This document shows positions 15,353 through 18,723 of a DNA stretch of 18,723 nucleotides, piece after piece. Numbering within the stretch: the first letter of the stretch is position 1; the number at the start of each line of letters is the position of its first letter. This DNA comes from Methanoregula sp. (GTDB taxonomy: Archaea > Halobacteriota > Methanomicrobia > Methanomicrobiales > Methanospirillaceae), in contig PNBP01000169.1 of assembly GCA_003136075.1 (NCBI GenBank), positions 1-18,723 on the forward strand. Reading direction: 5' to 3'. The position numbers were made by a program, and so were the translations under genes. The notes under the pieces are model-generated. The model saw nothing but the letters and a program-made list of their open reading frames with translations, did no database searches and was not told the origin of the DNA.

Positions 15353-15656
15353 AACATAAAAAAAGGGAAAGGCAATAGTTCCCATCTCCCACAACAAACA
15401 TTATTCATCAGGTCGATCATCTTTAAACGAAGTGTTTTTCAGATTTATGAAAGAGTACGTGATCGTTGGAATTCTTTTTGGTGAATATGAATCGAACGGG
15501 ACTTTTGGTGTTGCGGTCACGGGCAACAGAATTTGAAGTGTGCTGCAGAAACGATGAAAATACACGAAATTCCGGTACCATACCCCCTTTTCCGCCATAT
15601 TTTGTCACATTTGCTGACAGGAAAGACTGTATACCCTTCTCACAAATATATAAGAC
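15353..15656. other. Intergenic interval of about 300 bases, possible 29-aa frame
   Basis: No clear gene. The only thing of note is a plus-strand ATG frame at 15447-15536 (29 codons, beginning MKEYVIVGILFG), with TTTAAA about 25 bases upstream but no Shine-Dalgarno. The longer plus-strand frame at 15466-15942 has poor protein character and overlaps the HicB-like gene in another frame. Confidence 0.4.
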
Positions 15657-15881
15657 ATGCAATACACAATCGTCCTCGATCCTGACGACTGCGGCGGATT
15701 TACTGCCCGATGCGTTGAGATCCCGGGGACCGTTTGCTCGGGTGCGAACAAAAGTGAAGCGCTTGCCCGGCTCAAAGACGCGATCGAACAGGTGCAACAG
15801 GCCCAGTATGAGGAACTGCACCGGACGATCCAGTCTGTCACATCAGAAATTATCAAAATCGATGTGGCCGACACCGCGTAA
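15657..15881 (+). CDS. HicB-like small protein, orphan
   Basis: 74 residues matching the HicB-like fold (partial RNase H-like), seen in the opening YTIVLDPDDCGGFTARCVEIPG (3-24, quoted here in outline only by its key features: D-x-D-G-G-F/Y and C-x-E-I-P-G) and the helix EALARLKDAIEQ (34-45). In toxin-antitoxin pairs HicB neutralises the small RNase HicA, but no HicA frame lies on either side and the protein lacks a C-terminal DNA-binding domain. It belongs to the short solitary HicB-like proteins common in methanogens, whose role is unknown. The ATG follows a TATATA stretch (15646-15651) that is too close to be its promoter; GTATAC at about 15630 gives leaderless spacing instead. It converges on the next gene across a shared terminator. 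Confidence 0.8.
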   Translation: MQYTIVLDPDDCGGFTARCVEIPGTVCSGANKSEALARLKDAIEQVQQAQYEELHRTIQSVTSEIIKIDVADTA

Positions 15882-15900
15882 CGCTTTATTCGCACAAAAA

Positions 15901-15938
15901 AGGGAAATTCTCCCTAAAAAAATTTTACAAAATTTTTT
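15901..15938. terminator. Bidirectional terminator between converging genes
   Basis: A short hairpin, AGGGA-AATTC-TCCCT at 15901-15915, is followed by a perfect inverted repeat of AAAAAATTTT and AAAATTTTTT (15917-15926 and 15929-15938, separated by AC). Each strand therefore carries hairpin potential plus oligo-T. The repeat includes the last codons of the minus-strand gene. Confidence 0.6.
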
Positions 15939-16365
15939 CTAATATATCGCCAGCGTCATGCACGAACTGCGCACATTTTGTGTGGAATACTTTGTGTTCC
16001 CGTGCTTCTGCAAGGGCTTTTGGATCCGACAGGTTATACCCCACCAGTTCTGTGCAGTTGACTGAATGGTTGCGGCGCAAAAATTCTGTCATGAACCGGT
16101 TCACCACTTCATAGGTTTTGTCTTTTGCCGCTAGATCTTCAAACGATGCACGCCCATATTTCATGCCGATCACCATAAATGCACCGGTCACCGCCCCGCA
16201 GGTATTGCCCGTGTGCCCCATTCCACCGCCAAGACCGCAGGAGAGTTTCAGCGCCGTATTGCGATCAATACCAAAATCTCCAGAGAACGCACAGCAGACC
16301 ACCTGCGAACAGGAAAAACCGCTTTTGAATATCGCGGCTGTATCCTCAGCCCGTGTCAGGGTCAT
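15925..16365 (-). CDS. C_GCAxxG_C_C family redox protein
   Basis: 146 residues of the C_GCAxxG_C_C family, small putative redox proteins found in many anaerobes; the exact reaction is unknown. The defining pieces are FSCSQ (Cys19), the Gly-rich LSCGLGGGMG (41-50) and TCGAVTG (55-61), then Cys104 and Cys131, which supply the widely spaced cysteines of the family name. The spacing and length are standard. No signal peptide or membrane segment. The ATG has no clear Shine-Dalgarno. It is divergent from the aminotransferase (139 bases between starts) and convergent with the HicB-like gene. Such proteins are often near redox or transport genes; here nothing nearby points to a partner. Confidence 0.88.
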   Translation of the reverse strand: MTLTRAEDTAAIFKSGFSCSQVVCCAFSGDFGIDRNTALKLSCGLGGGMGHTGNTCGAVTGAFMVIGMKYGRASFEDLAAKDKTYEVVNRFMTEFLRRNHSVNCTELVGYNLSDPKALAEAREHKVFHTKCAQFVHDAGDILEKIL

Positions 16366-16504
16366 ACAAGTTCAATCAGCACTTGTTTACATAGGATTTT
16401 ATTGGTCGGGGGATAGGAAGGAGCCGGAAAATATCTATTTCATTTCCCGGCTCCAAACACACTGGTACTCTATCGCCTACTGGGCGAGGGTTCGGAGATC
16501 ATCT

Positions 16505-17686
16505 ATGCCATTTCATTTCGCTGAACGCATCGCACACGCACCACCCTCATTCCTTGAAGAACTCTTCCGGGTCTCCTCGGATCATTCTATCATATCATTC
16601 GCAGGGGGGCTTCCATCATCAGCGCTGATCGATGTAGAGGGAATATCTGAAGCGGGACGGCAGGTAATGGAAGATGACGGCAGGACAGCGCTCCAGTACT
16701 CAACGACTGACGGGTACCTGCCGTTGCGGGAATATATTGCACAGCGGTACCGCACCCGCCTTGGGGTTCCTGCCAGTGCAGACAAGATCCAGATCGTCAA
16801 CGGCTCGCAACAGAGCCTCGATCTTTTTGGGAAGATCTTCCTGAATCGTGGCGATCATGTGGGTATGGAGCGTCCGGGATACCTTGGGGCAATCGAAGCG
16901 TTTTCGCTCTACGAACCGGTGATCCACACCGTCCCGATCGATGAGCAGGGCCTTGTCCCGGACGCATTTGAACGGCTGATTGCGACTCATCCCGTGAAAT
17001 TCTTTTACGGCATACCCAACAGCCAGAACCCGTCTGGTTGTACGTATTCAGAAGAACGTCGGGAGCAGATAGCCGGAATTCTTTCCGGGACGGATACGGT
17101 TTTTTATGATGATGACGCGTTTGGGGAATTGTTCTTTGACGGAAAACCCCGGCTGCCGGTAAAAAAGTACCTCCCGGAACAATCCGTTATCTCCGGCTCA
17201 TTTTCCAAGATTATTGCACCGGGTATGCGCATCGGGTGGCTCTATGCACCGCCAGAGATCCTTAAAACGTTCAATATTGCAAAACAGGCAGCAGACCTGC
17301 ATTCCAATTTCCTCTGCCAGATGGTACTGCACCGGTACCTGACCACGCATGACCTTGATGCCCATATCAGAAACATCGTTTCGGTGTATGGCCGGCGCTG
17401 CCGGCTGATGTGCGATCTGCTGGACGATCTTCTGCCCACACTCACCCACACCACACCGGAAGGAGGGATGTTCATGATGGCTACACTCCCTGCCGGCATC
17501 TCATCAAGGGCTGTCTTTGATAACGGCATACAGGAAAAAGTCGCCGTGCTGCCGGGTATGCCCTTTTACATCGATGGCGGCGGAACAGATACGATCCGGC
17601 TCAATTTCTCAAACGCAGATGAAGAGAAGATCAAAACCGGGATGGAGCGTCTGGCCCGGGTAATCAACCGGCTCATCCGTTCCTGA
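16505..17686 (+). CDS. PLP-dependent aminotransferase, fold type I (LysN/MocR-like catalytic domain)
   Basis: 393 residues of class I/II aminotransferase, closest in style to 2-aminoadipate-type (LysN) enzymes; the substrate cannot be fixed from sequence. It has no GntR DNA-binding domain, so it is an enzyme rather than a MocR regulator. Key features: ISFAGGLPS (30-38), PNSQNPSG (171-178, cofactor-binding Asn), YDDDAFGELF (201-210, Asp for the pyridine nitrogen), Schiff-base Lys235 in GSFSK, RIGW (242-245), and carboxylate-binding Arg365 in TIRLNFS. The position where many relatives have Tyr after the Asp is Phe206. ATG 16505 has GGAG (16494-16497) at good spacing. The frame is open much further upstream (to 16118), but that part is antisense to the preceding gene and is not coding. 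Confidence 0.92.
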   Translation: MPFHFAERIAHAPPSFLEELFRVSSDHSIISFAGGLPSSALIDVEGISEAGRQVMEDDGRTALQYSTTDGYLPLREYIAQRYRTRLGVPASADKIQIVNGSQQSLDLFGKIFLNRGDHVGMERPGYLGAIEAFSLYEPVIHTVPIDEQGLVPDAFERLIATHPVKFFYGIPNSQNPSGCTYSEERREQIAGILSGTDTVFYDDDAFGELFFDGKPRLPVKKYLPEQSVISGSFSKIIAPGMRIGWLYAPPEILKTFNIAKQAADLHSNFLCQMVLHRYLTTHDLDAHIRNIVSVYGRRCRLMCDLLDDLLPTLTHTTPEGGMFMMATLPAGISSRAVFDNGIQEKVAVLPGMPFYIDGGGTDTIRLNFSNADEEKIKTGMERLARVINRLIRS

Positions 17687-17692
17687 ACAGGA
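17681..17692 (+). terminator. Small hairpin over the aminotransferase stop codon
   Basis: TCCTG-AA-CAGGA forms a 5-bp stem that includes the TGA stop. There is no T run right after it, so terminator function is doubtful. Confidence 0.2.
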
Positions 17693-17728
17693 ATCATATC
17701 AAAAAAAGGCTCACGGAAAACAGGTTAT

Positions 17729-17736
17729 TATAAATA
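17729..17736 (+). promoter_or_regulatory. TATA box of the PEGA protein gene
   Basis: TATAAATA is centred about 40 bases before ATG 17772, placing initiation near 17758 and leaving a leader of about 14 bases that holds the GGAAGGT ribosome binding site (17759-17765 region). Confidence 0.55.
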
Positions 17737-17771
17737 GCGTTATTCCTGAATTTAGATGGAAGGTAGAGCCT

Positions 17772-18723
17772 ATGAAAACAAAACTCATGAGCCTGCTCAT
17801 TGTCCTTGCGCTGTGTGCTACATGCATAGTTACCATAACAATGGCAGCGGGTGACAACATGGTGACGCAGGAGCCGATAATAAATCCGGTCACTGCACCA
17901 CCCACTGAAACCCAGACACTAAAGCCAACGGCCGTACCAACAACCATTGTCACAACACGAGAGCCCACAACTGAGCCGACAACCAGAGTGACGACATCAT
18001 TGCCAACAACAAAACCCATCGGGACGATTACCATTCAACCCACGATCATCGGCGCCGGGAAAGGATGGATCGACACATATGGGAACGTTGACGGTGCACA
18101 GGTTTATTTTGATGGAAGACCGCAGGGAGTGATTGCCGGGGGTATCCTCTCGGTTGCAGTTGCAGTAGCGGGAACACCCATTAGCACGGTATCAGTTACA
18201 AAGACCGGGTATACGACATGGTCCGAATCACTTCCGCACATGCCTGCGGATGGTGAACATGTGGCCGTCTACGCGACGATCAATCCCATTCCTACACCAA
18301 CAACCATCCCACCGGTCCAGAACGGTGCTATCTATGCCCAGTCGGTACCAAACGGTGCAGCAATTTATATGAACGGGAATTATTACGGGACTTCCCCGGT
18401 CACCATCCCCAACCTGCCAACCGGGACATACTCGATGAAGGCAACACTGAACGGCTATACACCGGATACCCAACTCATTAATGTGTATGCCGGTCAGACC
18501 GCATTTTATTCCCCGACACTCCAGCCTTCACCCCAGCCACCGCGAAATACCGGAGCGGTCTATGTGACCTCATATCCGAACTATGCATCCGTCTATGTAG
18601 ATGGGAACTATAACGGGAAAACACCGATGACTGTTACCCTCTATCCCGGTAGCCATGCGGTCATTCTCAAGCTTTCAGGCTACATGGATTATTCTACGAA
18701 CGTGTATATGAATGCCGGCCAGT
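17772..18723 (+). CDS. Secreted PEGA-repeat protein, Thr/Pro linker, 3' end beyond window
   Basis: The frame is open from ATG 17772 to the window edge (317 codons), so the gene is partial. Residues 1-27 are a Sec signal peptide: Lys-containing start, hydrophobic core (LLIVLALCATCIV) and a likely cleavage near MAAG. Residues 33-92 form a Thr/Pro-rich linker, probably glycosylated. Then come a divergent PEGA-like unit (about 98-170) and two clear PEGA domains: about 185-250 (VPNGAAIYMNGNYYGTSP) and about 260-317 (YPNYASVYVDGNYNGKTP), each with the G-x-Y start, a D/N-G-x-Y-x-G-x-(S/T)-P turn and a G-Y near the end. PEGA domains are surface beta-sandwich modules in archaeal envelope proteins; this is probably an S-layer-associated or cell-surface protein. 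The start has a TATA box and a Shine-Dalgarno. Confidence 0.88.
   Translation, partial: MKTKLMSLLIVLALCATCIVTITMAAGDNMVTQEPIINPVTAPPTETQTLKPTAVPTTIVTTREPTTEPTTRVTTSLPTTKPIGTITIQPTIIGAGKGWIDTYGNVDGAQVYFDGRPQGVIAGGILSVAVAVAGTPISTVSVTKTGYTTWSESLPHMPADGEHVAVYATINPIPTPTTIPPVQNGAIYAQSVPNGAAIYMNGNYYGTSPVTIPNLPTGTYSMKATLNGYTPDTQLINVYAGQTAFYSPTLQPSPQPPRNTGAVYVTSYPNYASVYVDGNYNGKTPMTVTLYPGSHAVILKLSGYMDYSTNVYMNAGQ

Noticed and set aside
15466..15942. Plus-strand frame of 158 codons
   Set aside because: Overlaps the HicB-like gene in another frame and has no recognisable domain.
16118..16504. Upstream extension of the aminotransferase frame (129 more residues)
   Set aside because: It is antisense to the C_GCAxxG_C_C gene, has no aminotransferase features, and ATG 16505 has a good ribosome binding site and the correct family N terminus.
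18228..18473. Minus-strand frame inside the PEGA gene
   Set aside because: Antisense to clear PEGA repeats.

Overview
The window looks like chromosome from a hydrogenotrophic methanogen of the order Methanomicrobiales (Methanoregula or a close relative is my best guess from the protein flavour; this is inference, no search was run). The signs are a complete F420-reducing hydrogenase operon (frhADGB), the archaeal GTP cyclohydrolase MptA of methanopterin synthesis, an archaeal aIF2-beta with a TRAM tail, archaeal TATA-like promoters, T-run terminators, GGTGAT/GGAGG ribosome binding sites, and large cytosolic PAS/GAF sensor kinases and PEGA surface proteins of the kind common in this order.

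Layout. 1-4.1 kb is housekeeping: a 66-aa protein of unknown function (+), then on the minus strand aIF2-beta, a flavodoxin-like protein and ketol-acid reductoisomerase (ilvC, with a lysine-rich tail). mptA is divergent from ilvC across a short AT-rich promoter region. 4.1-8.1 kb is the frh operon: a leader with two tandem palindromes, then frhA (TTG start), frhD (maturation protease), frhG (overlapping frhD, with a second strong start site inside) and frhB, closed by a T-rich terminator. FrhA, FrhG and FrhB form the enzyme that reduces coenzyme F420 with H2; FrhD trims the FrhA C terminus after nickel insertion.

8.1-17.7 kb is more accessory. It holds about 530 bases with no convincing gene, a Doc/Fic-like protein that lacks the catalytic histidine, a solitary DNA methyltransferase with an unusual motif I and a C-terminal helical domain, a DUF2124-type protein, a REC-PAS-PAS-GAF-histidine kinase followed closely by a second solitary methyltransferase, a DUF362 protein, an orphan HicB-like protein, a C_GCAxxG_C_C redox protein, and a fold-type-I aminotransferase. 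The window ends inside a secreted Thr/Pro-linker PEGA-repeat protein.

I did not find a clear new multi-gene system. The points most worth a second look are: the frhD/frhG overlap with two candidate FrhG starts and a tether-like N-terminal extension; the palindromes in the frh leader, one centred on CTAG, a tetramer that I count only five times in the whole window; the two solitary methyltransferases; the His-to-Pro Doc-like protein; and the lysine-rich tail on IlvC. No CRISPR array, insertion sequence, rRNA or tRNA gene was seen.
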